From: Ascoidea rubescens DSM 1968 | Taxonomy: Eukaryota > Ascomycota > Saccharomycetes > Ascoideales > Ascoideaceae | Assembly: GCF_001661345.1 (NCBI RefSeq) | Contig: NW_017962922.1 | Coordinates: forward strand, 531,037-595,036 | DNA length: 64,000 nt | Direction of reading: 5' to 3' | Part shown: piece after piece, positions 9,229 to 20,394 of the stretch | Numbering within the stretch: position 1 is the stretch's first letter | How the letters are laid out: every line of letters starts with the position of its first letter | The notes under the pieces: generated by a model | Told to the model about the DNA's origin: nothing | The model's input: the letters and a program-made list of their open reading frames with translations, nothing else | Databases searched by the model: none | Translations under genes and position numbers: made by a program

Positions 9229-11589
9229 ATGAGTCGTTTTAACTCCTACAACAGTCTTCAAAGACTAAACTCTCTCAACTTTAACCAACAAAATAGATTC
9301 TATATTGGTGTCGATGTTGGAACTGGTAGTGCAAGAGCTTGTATTATCGATTCAACTGGTGCCATCCTAAGTATCTGCGAAAAACCAATTATAAGAGAAG
9401 AATTAAAACCAAACTACATAACTCAATCTTCCAGCGAAATCTGGTCTGCTGTTTGTTATTGTGTTAATTCAATTACAAGAGACTCTCAAATTGATCCAAA
9501 TTCAATCTTGGGTATTGGTTTCGACGCTACTTGCTCATTAACTGTTTTAAACTTGGAAAATGACTCTCCAGTAGCTGTTGGTCCTAATTTCAGCAATAAC
9601 AATCAAAATATCATCCTTTGGATGGATCACAGAGCTGAATTGGAGACAAATGAAATCAACTCAACTGACTTCACAGGTTTGAAATATGTTGGTGGTAAAA
9701 TGTCAATTGAAATGGAAATCCCAAAGATCAAATGGTTAAAAAACAATTTCCCCAATAATTCAACCTTCAAAAATTGCAATTTTATGGATTTGCCTGATTT
9801 TCTCGTCTATAAAGCAACTGGCATTAATTCAAGATCTTACTGCTCAACAGTCTGCAAACAGGGCCTATTACCAAAGGGTGTTGATAATTCTGTTGATGGT
9901 TGGAATAAAGAGTTTTTGTTAAAAATCAATTTATCTGAATTAGTTGAAAACGATTTTAAATGTCTTGGTGGTTCAACCAATAAAACTGGCATCTTCTATA
10001 GCGCTGGCGAAACTGTTGGCCCATTATCTGAAAAGGCTGCTGAAGAATTGGGGCTAACTACAAATTGTCTAGTAGCTTCTGGTGTCATCGATTGTTACAG
10101 TGGTTGGATTGGTACAATTGCTGCAAAGACTGATTTGGTTATTCCAACTTTGGAGAAACAAAACCACGATCCAAGCTTGAATAATTCAATGGATAAAGCC
10201 ATTGGCAGATTGGCTGCTGTTGCTGGTACAAGTACTTGCCATGTTGTTATGTCAAAGGACTCGATTTTCGTTCCTGGTGTTTGGGGTCCTTATAGAGACA
10301 TTATGGCTCCCAATTACTGGCTAGCTGAAGGTGGTCAATCTTGTACTGGTGCTCTATTGGCCCATATTTTAAACACTCATCCTGCTTATGGAGAACTATC
10401 AAAATTAGCTGACGCTTCAGGTATCTCGAAATTTGACTATTTGAATTCGGTTCTAGAAAGATTAAAATTGGAAAGAAACGAAAGATCAGTGGTCTCATTA
10501 GCAAAACATTTGTTTTTGTATGGTGATTACCATGGTAATAGATCTCCAATTGCTGATCCAAACATGAGAGCTGCCATTATCGGTCAATCAATGGACTCAA
10601 GTATTGAGGATTTGTCCATCACTTACTTTGCTGCTTGCGAGTTCATCGCTCAACAAACAAGACAGATTGTTGAAGCCATGACTAAAGCTGGCCATCAAAT
10701 TTCATCGATTTTTATGTCTGGTGGTCAATGTCGTAACGGTCTATTAATGAGACTATTAGCTGACTGTGTTGGATTGCCAATTGTTATTCCAAGATATATC
10801 GATGCAGCGGTTGTTTTCGGTTCAGCTATCCTTGGAGCTGTTGCAGCTGAAGATCATACTGGTTTGAAAAAAGTGCCATCAAGAAAACCAAGGGTCTCTA
10901 CTCTGTCTGATAGACCCGGAGCTGTGTCTCCATATACTGCCCCATCTGCTACTGCAAGTGTCACTAATATCTCTGCAATGGCTCCATTAACATTCATTGG
11001 ACAAGAAGGTGGTTTCCCATTTCCAATTATGACTCCTATGGCAGAAAAAAATGAATTTGACTTTTCCACAGAGGGCAATTCTTCCACAGATACCAATACC
11101 AATACCAATACCAATACCAATACCAATACCAATGCTTATAACAATGAACATGCCTGTGTTGACGATGATGATGACGATGATGATGCTAGCATTCAATCCG
11201 AAGACGATGACGATGATGACGATGATGGTAAAAACAGCCATTTGTCTTTTGGACCAAGATCGAAATCAATTCACGAAAAGTTTTCCAAGTTGGTATTGAA
11301 TCAAAGCGATAACAAGACTACGGTGGGCAATATTTCACGACAAGCCTCATTAAAATTCAACAGACCATCCAAATTGAATCTAAGTTCTGCCCCATTGAAC
11401 TCTGCTGATAAATTGTGGACTGTGATGGAAAGGTTGTCAGGAGTGGGCAGAGTTGTCTTACCAGGCTCAGTAGATGATCCAGACAGAAAGTTGTTAAATG
11501 TGAAATACAAGGTCTTTTTGGATTTGGCCAACAAGCAAAGAGAATACAGAAAAATGGTCGACGAAGTCGAGAGCCAAAACAAACTATGA
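9229..11589 (+). CDS. FGGY-family carbohydrate kinase (YDR109C/FGGY type)
   Basis: Sugar kinase of the FGGY family, closest in layout to yeast YDR109C and human FGGY, a group linked to D-ribulose phosphorylation. The N-terminal phosphate-binding motif GVDVGTGSARA lies at about residues 27-37. WMDHRA, DLPDFLVYKATG, AGTSTCH and MSGGQCRNGLLMRLLADC follow in the usual order. After the C-terminal kinase domain (ending near residue 545) comes an insertion of about 170 residues, with a Thr-Asn repeat near 620-636 and Asp runs near 645-667. The conserved C-terminal tail (KLWTVMERLSG to KQREYRKMV, about 724-786) then resumes. The ATG at 9229 is the first in frame. Total length is 786 residues, longer than YDR109C because of the insertion. 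The substrate is inferred from the family. Confidence 0.88.
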   Translation: MSRFNSYNSLQRLNSLNFNQQNRFYIGVDVGTGSARACIIDSTGAILSICEKPIIREELKPNYITQSSSEIWSAVCYCVNSITRDSQIDPNSILGIGFDATCSLTVLNLENDSPVAVGPNFSNNNQNIILWMDHRAELETNEINSTDFTGLKYVGGKMSIEMEIPKIKWLKNNFPNNSTFKNCNFMDLPDFLVYKATGINSRSYCSTVCKQGLLPKGVDNSVDGWNKEFLLKINLSELVENDFKCLGGSTNKTGIFYSAGETVGPLSEKAAEELGLTTNCLVASGVIDCYSGWIGTIAAKTDLVIPTLEKQNHDPSLNNSMDKAIGRLAAVAGTSTCHVVMSKDSIFVPGVWGPYRDIMAPNYWLAEGGQSCTGALLAHILNTHPAYGELSKLADASGISKFDYLNSVLERLKLERNERSVVSLAKHLFLYGDYHGNRSPIADPNMRAAIIGQSMDSSIEDLSITYFAACEFIAQQTRQIVEAMTKAGHQISSIFMSGGQCRNGLLMRLLADCVGLPIVIPRYIDAAVVFGSAILGAVAAEDHTGLKKVPSRKPRVSTLSDRPGAVSPYTAPSATASVTNISAMAPLTFIGQEGGFPFPIMTPMAEKNEFDFSTEGNSSTDTNTNTNTNTNTNTNAYNNEHACVDDDDDDDDASIQSEDDDDDDDDGKNSHLSFGPRSKSIHEKFSKLVLNQSDNKTTVGNISRQASLKFNRPSKLNLSSAPLNSADKLWTVMERLSGVGRVVLPGSVDDPDRKLLNVKYKVFLDLANKQREYRKMVDEVESQNKL

Positions 11590-12022
11590 TGTCTCTGCTT
11601 CTCCAACCACTGCTTGCTGCAACTACTCGTCTTCAGTTCTGAGCTGCTGACTGCAAATTCCCATCTCACTGCTCTGTTTTTTTTATATTTACTTTTTTTC
11701 TTCTCGAAGCTTATATATCCAGTATATTATATTATACCACGTCCCAGTCTGCCCCAGTCTGCCTCAGTCTGCCCTGTAATTGCTTCTTGCGAAAGTCGGG
11801 ACAGCTCCCCTTATCCAAACCTTTTTTTGCTCTTTCGGCGCTTATTTTTTGATGCCTTTTACAATTTTTCTACCACCTCTTCAACACTTTAAGACTTTGT
11901 GATCCTTCCATCGATATAATCAGTTTTGTTCTGTGCCAGCTCTTTTGGTCAGTGTCCAACCTGGGATCCAGTTTGTATGGAACTTCTGAGCTTTGCTATT
12001 AACTCTGCCAGCTAGTTGACTA
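11590..12022. other. Intergenic region before the F-box gene
   Basis: This spacer of 433 bases is pyrimidine-rich. It contains three tandem copies of a CCCAGTCTGC-like decamer at 11741-11774. A TATATATCC stretch lies at 11711-11719. No coding potential is evident. Confidence 0.6.
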
Positions 12023-14611
12023 ATGGCTTCGATCGAGAGAGGCAAAAGAAAATATCCCACATCTATTACTGATAGCACCAGTACAAACGATAACGAGAAT
12101 GCAAAGAAATTGCTCAAACATGCAAATTCCAATTTCGTTAACCAAACCAATTCCAAATGGTTGGGCTTGCCCAACGAATTATTGAATGCCATCTTGAGAA
12201 AGTTAGATATCGTTAGCTTGTACAAATTCTCCACGATTTGCAAAAACTGGCGATATTATATCAATTCCACTTATCTTGCTCATGAGTTTATGTTCAATCG
12301 AAATGGTATATATCTTCGTCCAGATTCATACGATTGCTTTACCAAAAACTACGAATTCTTTGAGAAATTAATAAACCCGAAATTTAATGCTAATATTTTT
12401 AATTTTTTATTACTTAGAATAAAACTAAATTTTTTAAATTACCAAATTGACGATGATCCCATCAAGATTTTTTTCAAATTCAGTTGTTTTTTTAAACAAG
12501 AACTTTACAATAAAGACTACTTGTTTTGGCCGATAAATAATAAACTATTATCAAATCATTCAATCGACTATTCTCCAATTCAAAATCAAAGTCGAAGTTT
12601 CTCGTCTCCAAATAGTTCAAACTCTACAAATACTAATATTCAAAACTCAACTTTTAATGTCAATCATTTTAATAATTCAAATACCGCCATCAATAATAAC
12701 AATAACAATAACAATAACAATGGTAATAGTAATAACACCAATATAATAGATCCTGTAACTTTCTCTTATCATGCTAAAAATGACAACGCCTTTTTATCTT
12801 ACAAAAATATTTTAGATAATGGCAATTCAAATTTTCTTTTAATCTCCTTCAATATAAACTCCTCAAATATTTATGTTTTAAAATTAAATAATAATAATAT
12901 TTCAACTTGCTGGCCTGTTAATAATATTAATCGCCCTTACAATAATTTTACTGACTTGAATTTATTTTTACCCTTTTCACTAGATTTTCTAAAATCAAAA
13001 TTTTCATCTTCTAGTAATGTTAATGATAGCATTAATAATGACACTCTTAATATTAAAAATACCGACAATTATGTCTCTTGTTTATATGATTTATCAAATC
13101 TTACAAAAGATAATATCAATAAAAACGATCAATTTTCACTAAAATCAATTCAAAAGTCATTCAAGTATTTTATAAGATCAAATAAACAAATCACAAATAC
13201 TTCAGTCTCAATTTGTAATCAAAATTTGGTCATTGCTAATTATGGATTAATAGAAATATATAAATTACCAAATTTACTCTCAGCTGAAAATAATAACTCA
13301 AATTATCCAATTGAATTAAACTTATCAAATTTAATCTACAATCAACAGTTCCCATCAAAAATCGAATTCCTAAAATTGTCAAAGGACTCAAAAATTTTGT
13401 TTTTAAGATTTAAAAGATTAGGCGGCTTAGTTTTAATCAATTTAACATCAAGCCAAAATAAAAAAGACGAAAGATTATTTGAAAATAGTCAAATTGAAAT
13501 TCCTCATTATAGATTGGACTTTAGAATGAAGACTTATTTTGATGACCAAGTATTAATCCTATCGGGTTTCAATGAATGCTTGATATATGATACAAGATCT
13601 GTCACTTTAGAAATGTTACAAGATGAATTTGGTGATATAAATTCATCTAGATCAGATCTCCTATGGTTAAAATTTAGCTATTTAATCTCTAATGATTTAT
13701 CGAAATCAACTGATGTTGACAACATAATTCCCTTACAAGCCCCTGGCACTTTTTTTTGTTCTTATAATATTCCAAATCAAGTAGGTATTTCTTGTTATTC
13801 TATCTTCATTGACAAAAAAATTTTAATGAAAAATATTGAAAATGATTTTGTTTTTAAACAAACCTTACCAATTCCCATTCTTGGTTCTGCTAGTTTTATA
13901 TTTAATAACTCTATTAATAATTCTTTAAATAGTCCTTCAAGTTATCCTCCAAATAATCATATAAATAATCCATGGGGTTCTAGTGACGAAGATGAAGATG
14001 AAAATGATAATAACCAATCAAAGTTTTTTATTATTCCAATTATCAATTCAATTTTACAAAGAGATTTTTCAACTTTTAACACAAATAATTCTGGAACAAA
14101 ATTGGCTATTGTTTTTAAACATCTAATCAGTTATGGGCCTTTAGCTCCACCTGATGTTAGTAATTCAAATGAAAGACTAGAAGCAAGACTAATTACTATC
14201 AATAATGAGTCTATCAATCGAAGCAGTAATAATATAAATAGACAAAACCAGTCAGGTTATCCTTTGTCAACTTATCATGTTTTTTTACTTCCAACCTCTC
14301 TTTCAGCTTTAATGACACTTCAAGTACTTGAAACTCAACAGCCCAATATTTGCAATATCAATCATTATGATATCGTTAAAATTAGAAATTCTAGCGATTA
14401 CAGTAAAATTTATGCAAGTAAATTAAAAAGATTAGCAAACATAAAAGATTATTCACTTAAAATTAAGGATTTATCAAACTTCAAATATTTTGAAATCCAA
14501 TTACCATCAGATGCCAAGTTGTATGATGTAAAATTTTTAAATAATGATACTGAACTTGGGTTTTTCTGGGACGATGAATGCCATCTATACAAATTGAATA
14601 AACTAGTTTGA
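12023..14611 (+). CDS. F-box protein, 862 residues, specificity unknown
   Basis: An F-box near residues 46-82 (WLGLPNELLNAILRKLDIVSLYKFSTICKNW) should bind Skp1, so the likely role is substrate receptor of an SCF ubiquitin ligase. The rest is large and poorly conserved. A long Asn/Ser-rich linker covers about residues 185-250, with an AAT/AAC repeat. Later segments such as VIANYGLIEIYKLP, LILSGFNECLIYDTR and LGFFWDDECHLYKLN look like beta-propeller blades, though no clean WD repeats are visible. An acidic patch (SSDEDEDEND) lies near residue 655. I cannot match it to a named yeast F-box protein. The start is the first ATG and places the F-box near the N-terminus as usual. It converges on RAX2 downstream. 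Confidence 0.8.
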   Translation: MASIERGKRKYPTSITDSTSTNDNENAKKLLKHANSNFVNQTNSKWLGLPNELLNAILRKLDIVSLYKFSTICKNWRYYINSTYLAHEFMFNRNGIYLRPDSYDCFTKNYEFFEKLINPKFNANIFNFLLLRIKLNFLNYQIDDDPIKIFFKFSCFFKQELYNKDYLFWPINNKLLSNHSIDYSPIQNQSRSFSSPNSSNSTNTNIQNSTFNVNHFNNSNTAINNNNNNNNNNGNSNNTNIIDPVTFSYHAKNDNAFLSYKNILDNGNSNFLLISFNINSSNIYVLKLNNNNISTCWPVNNINRPYNNFTDLNLFLPFSLDFLKSKFSSSSNVNDSINNDTLNIKNTDNYVSCLYDLSNLTKDNINKNDQFSLKSIQKSFKYFIRSNKQITNTSVSICNQNLVIANYGLIEIYKLPNLLSAENNNSNYPIELNLSNLIYNQQFPSKIEFLKLSKDSKILFLRFKRLGGLVLINLTSSQNKKDERLFENSQIEIPHYRLDFRMKTYFDDQVLILSGFNECLIYDTRSVTLEMLQDEFGDINSSRSDLLWLKFSYLISNDLSKSTDVDNIIPLQAPGTFFCSYNIPNQVGISCYSIFIDKKILMKNIENDFVFKQTLPIPILGSASFIFNNSINNSLNSPSSYPPNNHINNPWGSSDEDEDENDNNQSKFFIIPIINSILQRDFSTFNTNNSGTKLAIVFKHLISYGPLAPPDVSNSNERLEARLITINNESINRSSNNINRQNQSGYPLSTYHVFLLPTSLSALMTLQVLETQQPNICNINHYDIVKIRNSSDYSKIYASKLKRLANIKDYSLKIKDLSNFKYFEIQLPSDAKLYDVKFLNNDTELGFFWDDECHLYKLNKLV

Positions 14612-15188
14612 TTAAAAGTAAATAAAAATTTACATTTATTGTTAATTATAAAAATAACAACTAAAATAGAATATAAAAAGAATCTTTGTTATAACTTATT
14701 CATAATTCAATTGTAGCTAAAATTTCATTATAGATTATAACAAACATACAAGAAAAAAAAGATAATATAATTAACACAAATCAAAAACAACAAACTAAAA
14801 AAAAAAATAATTATATAAAGTCCAAAGTATAACTTGAAAGAAAGAGCTTTAATAAAGTCAAAAAAAAATTTGAGAAAAAAAATAAAAAAAAAATAAATTT
14901 AAAAATATCAAAAGAAAAATTAAAACAAGTAATAATAAAAACTAACAGGAAAAAAATAACCAAAAATATTTTTGTAATAATTTGATTAGGATTGGTTAAT
15001 CTTGTTAAGGTTTAGTATAAAACCAAAAAAAGCATAATACACAAATCAATATAATGCAACAAAACACAATGAATTATTCTTATAGAAATAAAGAAGCAAA
15101 AATAACAAAAGAAAAATTAAACAAATTATTCTAAACGGAAGTTTGAATCAATTAAAAGAAGAAAAAAAAGGACGGATAAAGTAATAGA
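14612..15188. other. Convergent A-rich spacer
   Basis: This is the 577-base region between the 3' ends of the F-box gene and RAX2. It is extremely A-rich on the plus strand, with many AAAAAA and AAATAAA runs that could serve as polyadenylation signals for either gene. No open frame or RNA gene is recognised. Confidence 0.6.
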
Positions 15189-18100
15189 CTATTGACGATG
15201 TTGCTTAAATTCATTCATATGATCGAACAACTCGGCAGGGGGCACTGTTTGTACCATTTCTTGTTCTTCAATTCTGGTTTGCAGATTTGGGTCATAATCG
15301 TTTTTTCTTCTTTTGAACATTGCAATTAAAACAGCGAGTAGTGATAGCAACATTATAGTTCCAATAGCCAACGCCAAAGAGATAAATACAATCCAACCTT
15401 TTGCTAAATTTTCATGGCTTATAGCAGAGGTGTCTTTGTTATCGGAGGAAATTGCTTTATTCAATAAAATACTGTAGACGATAGGATCAGTATCATCAGC
15501 TGAAAAGGTACGCAAATATGGGAACCAGTTTGTACCATTGAAAAATGCAACTGAAAATGTACCATATTCAGTAAACTCGATGCTACCTGTAACAACCAAG
15601 ACCTTATTATCTTCAAAATAGTAATTACTTTCTTCTGATTCAACATTTACCAATCTGAATTTTGTGAAATTTGATTCATGGTGTTCTAATTCATCTGTTA
15701 ATAGGTCTAATCTGGTCCATTCCGATGTATTATAGGCGGAGACGTAGTGGTCACCAAGAACTAAAACTCTGTCATTGGTACTATCACCTCCATCAACTAA
15801 AATGAATTGCTTAACGCTGGTAGGAATTGCAATATCAGAAGAGTCTGATTCATCAAAAGTTTGTTCAAGAATATTGCTTCTTTTTTTGGTTATGGATGAA
15901 GAGGTAGTGGCAGGGTCATTTAAGTCATGATTGATTTGTATTAGTGAAGTTGAAAAATCAAATGAAGCTAAATATCCCTGAACGTTTTCAACAGTAAGAT
16001 CTCCTGTTATAAATAATTTGGTGTTACTAGTCATATTCATAGAATAAACAATACCATCTGTTATAGTTGTTGTTGATAAATCATTCCATCTGTTAGAATC
16101 CAAGTCATAGAAACATAAGTTTGGACAATCTAAAGAAGATGCTTTATCAAACTCACCCCCGACGATTAAGATATTTTGCCTTTCACTATAAACAAGAGCA
16201 TTGATTTTAGATTCACCGCTGTCTGAGATAACAGGCGATGGAACTGTAAAGTTATCATAAAACAAGTCATAGATGAAAATATTACTAGAAATTTCTCTTT
16301 CTAATAATTCAGCATCGCCGTTAGTACCAATATACAAGTATCTTCCAGTTTTATCTTTATTAATAGTTGAAATTGATGAATTTTGCCAATTGATAAAATC
16401 ATCTAATCCAGTATATACAATTGATCCATTGATAGCCTGAATGAATAAAAGATTGGAAATACCCTCTGTGGTCTCGAAATCACCGGAAATTACGGTTAAG
16501 GATTCATTAAACCATAAGGTATCATGAACAATATTAATTTCTCTTGAGTCATCAAAGTCGAAACCAAAAGTCCTTAAACTTTCATTTTGGTCAATAAATA
16601 CACCATTTGGTGTTGAAATACCATTTAATTGAATATTTCCAAAAATCACAGAAATTTGCTCATCATTAGTAACAGCTGAGCTAGTTACGTTTAATGTGAG
16701 TTCATTTCTACTGACCCAGTATTTATTTGTATTATCCCACAAATGAAATATATCAAAATTTTGTGTACTAAAAATGAAATACTCATTATCATTGAAAATT
16801 GTTTTTGAAAAATGATAGATAGAATCAGTTACACCTGAAGAAAAAGTGTACCAGTCATTTTGAATTAAAGCCGCGACATGATTTGGAGAGTATCTGTTAT
16901 CATCATTTTGATCTAAAGAGCTTAAATCGGATGAGTTAAAATCGGTAAAAGTTCCAACGACAATTAAAGAATCGTCATAGCCAGTAAACATGCCTTTGAT
17001 TATGTTGTTAAATGAGCTATCAATGTTATTATTTGAGATTTCCAATTCATTTTTCGAATCGTCATAATCACCGATATTAACAGAATGAAAATATCTGCCA
17101 TTTGCTAGGGATCTAAAGTCCCCACCAATATATAGAGAGTTGTTTAAATAGATGATTGAGTTGATGGAAGCATTTTTATTGAAATTTTCAACCATTAATT
17201 TATTAATTGATGAGTTTCCAACAAAAGTATTTTCGAAATCTTCTGAAGAAAAATTGAAGGAATCATAATCATCAGAAAAAGCAGTGAAATTATTTGTATC
17301 GTATTCAAACAAACCGTTCAAGTAGATGTAATAATTGTTATCAAGTTCTAAATCGATGGTAGTACTGTTTGTTGAGTTTGAGTGAGTTGAATTGTAGACA
17401 GTGTCCAAGCCCAAAATTTCGACAGAGACTTTATCAGCAACCATTGTGACTCTTTCGGAGCTTAGACCTAGGATGTAGTTGCTAAAAGTTAGTTCGACTC
17501 TTGGTCTTGAAATATCGTCTTCATCATAATCTTCATCGTATGGGTTGGTTATATTGAGGTAGCCTGAATATAAGGGTTCAATTTTTTCAAATTCGTTATT
17601 TTGGTAGGAGATAAAGTCATTTAAGAGGTTATTTTGGGCATCGTATAGTTTTACGGAAACCATACCTCTAGTGTCACAAGTTCCATCAGCTTGACAGCCT
17701 GGGGTATAGAGGGATAGAGAATAGTTACCGGAGTAGGAGATATTTGGGTAAAAGGTTACACCGATAGAAGTTGGATCTGAGCCAGATAGGTCTATATTGT
17801 TACTGGCAAAGGTTCCAGTGATGCTTTGTTCCCAGCCACTGCCAGATACTTCAGAGTAAGATCTTCCTGAATATTGAGTATCGCAGTTTGGCTCATTGAG
17901 GGTGTTGTTGGCATAGGTTAGGATTTCTCTGGTGAACATTTCGATGCCTGCTAGGCCACCTCTTGAGCCGTAGTAATCGTAGACGTGGAGATTTAGGTAA
18001 TTTACTTGAATGTAGTTTACAAAGGCAAAATCTTGATATTCTGGGCCCCAGGATAGAGTTGAGTCGACAGAGTTATCATTGAGATAGGAGGTGGAGGTAA

Positions 18101-19391
18101 GGTTTGTTATGTTATTTGGATTTAGTTCGTCCAAATTTTCGTATAGGGATTGTATATTAGTTTGTTGTAGAAGAGGGCACCAAGCGTTGCATGTTGCCAA
18201 TTGGTTTGTTTCTGGGTCAATGTAAGTTAGGTTCATGATAGAGTTTGAGGGAGAGGTGATTAGTCTAAAGGTTTTAACGCCAGCGTTATCGTTGTAGCGA
18301 GAGTTGTAAATTCTGATTTTTGTTGGGTAGACAGTGAAGGGCAAGTCAGCTACCCAGGCGCCTTCTTGGATGGCTTCACCCATTAGCCAACCATTTGAGT
18401 TGTCGTTGGGACAGATGATGGAGGAATCAGCAATGGATTGGTCGGTGCTGTCTGTTGTGATGTTGGCGTATTTGAAGGAGACGACTTGGTCTATGTCGAT
18501 TGAGATTTGAGAGTTGTTTGTAGAGTTTATTGAGTTGTGGAGAGTGCTATTGTAGGAGAGAAAGTAAGATTGGTTTGTGAATAGTAAGTTTTGTAGACCT
18601 AGGGAGTAGAAATCGCCGGCAAAGAGGATTGAGTTGTCTTTAATCTTTTGGATAGAGTTTATTTGAGAGTTTTGGTTGAAGCCATTAAAGGGCAAGTTTT
18701 TCAATTGGTTGTCATTCAAATCGTAAATGAGAGAGCCAAAGGAGTTGTTGAATTCAAAGTTACCGCCAAAGTAAATCAAGTCCGAGGCTTGGTCAAAGTA
18801 GATGGAGGAAATGGTGCCATTAATTTCATGGTCAGGATCTATGAGTAGGAATTGGTTTGTTGATATGTTGAAGATGCAAGGAGAGGAAATTTGGGTGTTT
18901 GAATCGTTGATTTGGGAGTAGTGGCCGAAATCGCCTACGAGGATGAAGGAGTTGTCATAGATTGGGTAAACGAGTTGGACGACGTCTGAGAGTTGTGTGA
19001 TTTTCAAGACATTTGAGGAAGATGAGGAGGAGGAAGATGAGTTTGAAGAGTTTGAGGAAGAGTATAGATCGAGATTGTTTTCATAAGCGTAGATAAAGGT
19101 GGTTGAATCAGAGCCTGAGTCAGAGTCTGAGTCTGTATCGTCTTGTTGGGAGAGCCATAAATCCTGTTGACCACTGTATTTTAGTATGGCAACAGAATCG
19201 AATAGACCAAAGAAGCCAATTTGGTTACCGAAGGATTGGTAGTTTAGGGAGGGAGTGTTGATTTGTTGTATGTCAAAGATGGAGTTTATGTTTGAGGAGG
19301 TGGAAGAGTTTGAGGAGGATATAGCGTTGATTAGGTTTGATAGTATTAAAGGGATGAGTAGGAGAGAATCGAGCGAGTTTAGATATTTCAT
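15189..19391 (-). CDS. RAX2: Rax2-like bipolar bud-site selection glycoprotein
   Basis: Large single-span surface glycoprotein of 1400 residues matching the Rax2 family, which marks previous division sites and guides bipolar budding (hyphal tip growth in filamentous species). It has a signal peptide (about 1-24) followed by a Ser/Asn-rich stretch. The lumenal part has repeated kelch/propeller-like blades of the form Y-I/L-GGDF, for example YFGGNFEF, SLYIGGDFRSL and ILIVGGEFDKASSLDC. There are dozens of N-glycosylation sequons. Near the C-terminus a membrane span (about 1330-1357, GWIVFISLALAIG...LIAMF) is followed by KRRKNDYDP and a 40-residue cytosolic tail. Yeast Rax2 is about 1220 residues. 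The ATG gives a clear signal peptide. The partner Rax1 is not in this window. Confidence 0.92.
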   Translation of the reverse strand: MKYLNSLDSLLLIPLILSNLINAISSSNSSTSSNINSIFDIQQINTPSLNYQSFGNQIGFFGLFDSVAILKYSGQQDLWLSQQDDTDSDSDSGSDSTTFIYAYENNLDLYSSSNSSNSSSSSSSSSNVLKITQLSDVVQLVYPIYDNSFILVGDFGHYSQINDSNTQISSPCIFNISTNQFLLIDPDHEINGTISSIYFDQASDLIYFGGNFEFNNSFGSLIYDLNDNQLKNLPFNGFNQNSQINSIQKIKDNSILFAGDFYSLGLQNLLFTNQSYFLSYNSTLHNSINSTNNSQISIDIDQVVSFKYANITTDSTDQSIADSSIICPNDNSNGWLMGEAIQEGAWVADLPFTVYPTKIRIYNSRYNDNAGVKTFRLITSPSNSIMNLTYIDPETNQLATCNAWCPLLQQTNIQSLYENLDELNPNNITNLTSTSYLNDNSVDSTLSWGPEYQDFAFVNYIQVNYLNLHVYDYYGSRGGLAGIEMFTREILTYANNTLNEPNCDTQYSGRSYSEVSGSGWEQSITGTFASNNIDLSGSDPTSIGVTFYPNISYSGNYSLSLYTPGCQADGTCDTRGMVSVKLYDAQNNLLNDFISYQNNEFEKIEPLYSGYLNITNPYDEDYDEDDISRPRVELTFSNYILGLSSERVTMVADKVSVEILGLDTVYNSTHSNSTNSTTIDLELDNNYYIYLNGLFEYDTNNFTAFSDDYDSFNFSSEDFENTFVGNSSINKLMVENFNKNASINSIIYLNNSLYIGGDFRSLANGRYFHSVNIGDYDDSKNELEISNNNIDSSFNNIIKGMFTGYDDSLIVVGTFTDFNSSDLSSLDQNDDNRYSPNHVAALIQNDWYTFSSGVTDSIYHFSKTIFNDNEYFIFSTQNFDIFHLWDNTNKYWVSRNELTLNVTSSAVTNDEQISVIFGNIQLNGISTPNGVFIDQNESLRTFGFDFDDSREINIVHDTLWFNESLTVISGDFETTEGISNLLFIQAINGSIVYTGLDDFINWQNSSISTINKDKTGRYLYIGTNGDAELLEREISSNIFIYDLFYDNFTVPSPVISDSGESKINALVYSERQNILIVGGEFDKASSLDCPNLCFYDLDSNRWNDLSTTTITDGIVYSMNMTSNTKLFITGDLTVENVQGYLASFDFSTSLIQINHDLNDPATTSSSITKKRSNILEQTFDESDSSDIAIPTSVKQFILVDGGDSTNDRVLVLGDHYVSAYNTSEWTRLDLLTDELEHHESNFTKFRLVNVESEESNYYFEDNKVLVVTGSIEFTEYGTFSVAFFNGTNWFPYLRTFSADDTDPIVYSILLNKAISSDNKDTSAISHENLAKGWIVFISLALAIGTIMLLSLLAVLIAMFKRRKNDYDPNLQTRIEEQEMVQTVPPAELFDHMNEFKQHRQ

Positions 19392-19690
19392 TATTGTGAC
19401 GAGGTGGGATTGGGATTATTTATTTATTTATTGAGGAAAACGGTAAATGATAAATAGTGAATGGTAAATGGGTAAGTATGATATGATTAGCAAAGGTGAT
19501 CTTTGAAACAGTAGATATTTTTATTTATTGTAAGCTACTTTTAACTTAAATTATTTTTATTTATAATAGGCAATGGATAGATAAGGTTGATATATTTTTA
19601 GAGATGAGAAGTGAAAAGATAGGACAGTATAGAGTGGGCAGAGGATAAGCCTACTTTTTTTTGTTTTGTTTTTACTTTATTATTACTTTA

Positions 19691-19745
19691 TTATTTTATT
19701 TTATTTTATTTTATTTTATTTTATTTTATTTTATTTTATTTTATT
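19691..19745. repeat. TTTTA pentanucleotide array
   Basis: Eleven near-perfect head-to-tail copies of TTTTA (or TATTT in another phase), about 300 bases upstream of the RAX2 start. Such arrays are prone to length change. Confidence 0.9.
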
Positions 19746-20394
19746 AGATAAACAGTTATTGTGGTGATATTGGTAAGAAAAAAACAAATTAGTATTGAGA
19801 AACTAGTGATATGATATTGTAAAAAAACAAGAGCAAGAATCAATTGGTGGTATTAGTTTAGTGTTTACTTATTTATTGATTATTGATTGTTTATTGATTA
19901 TTGTTGATAGAAAAAAAGATTAATCTATGGTAAAGACAAATTGTTAAACGATTGTAAAAATTTTAGAAAAGCGACTTTTTTCCCTTGGATGAGAAATAAG
20001 TCAACAACAGAGAGAGTGCTGTGAAAAGTTGAAATATAGCAGTGTTGTTGGGAAATTAGTGGAAAATAGTGGAAAATAGTTGAATAGCCTGGGTGGAAGA
20101 AATAGCTAGAGCAGCTCTTTTGAAGAAGATGTTCAATGGAGTGCTGCTGGTATGGTATGGTATGGTATGATCTGGTGAAGTAGAGTGTGCGGTTGGCGAT
20201 GGTATTGAAATTGAATGAGAAATTGGAGGGGCAGAGGAAGAAGGAAAGGGAGAAGCAGCTGGAGAAGCAAGACAGAGCAGTGGAAGTAAATGAATGAACA
20301 GTAGTTGGTGGAGAGAAAGAAGGATAAGCAGAAGGAAACTCACTAGATATAATCAAATGGGCAGAAGAAAAGAAGTGAGAAAGAAAGAGAGAAA

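Noticed and set aside
8934-9242. 102-codon Ile/Phe-rich frame overlapping the kinase start
   Set aside because: Encoded by the ATTATA/TTC repeat and overlaps the kinase ATG; treated as leader repeat.
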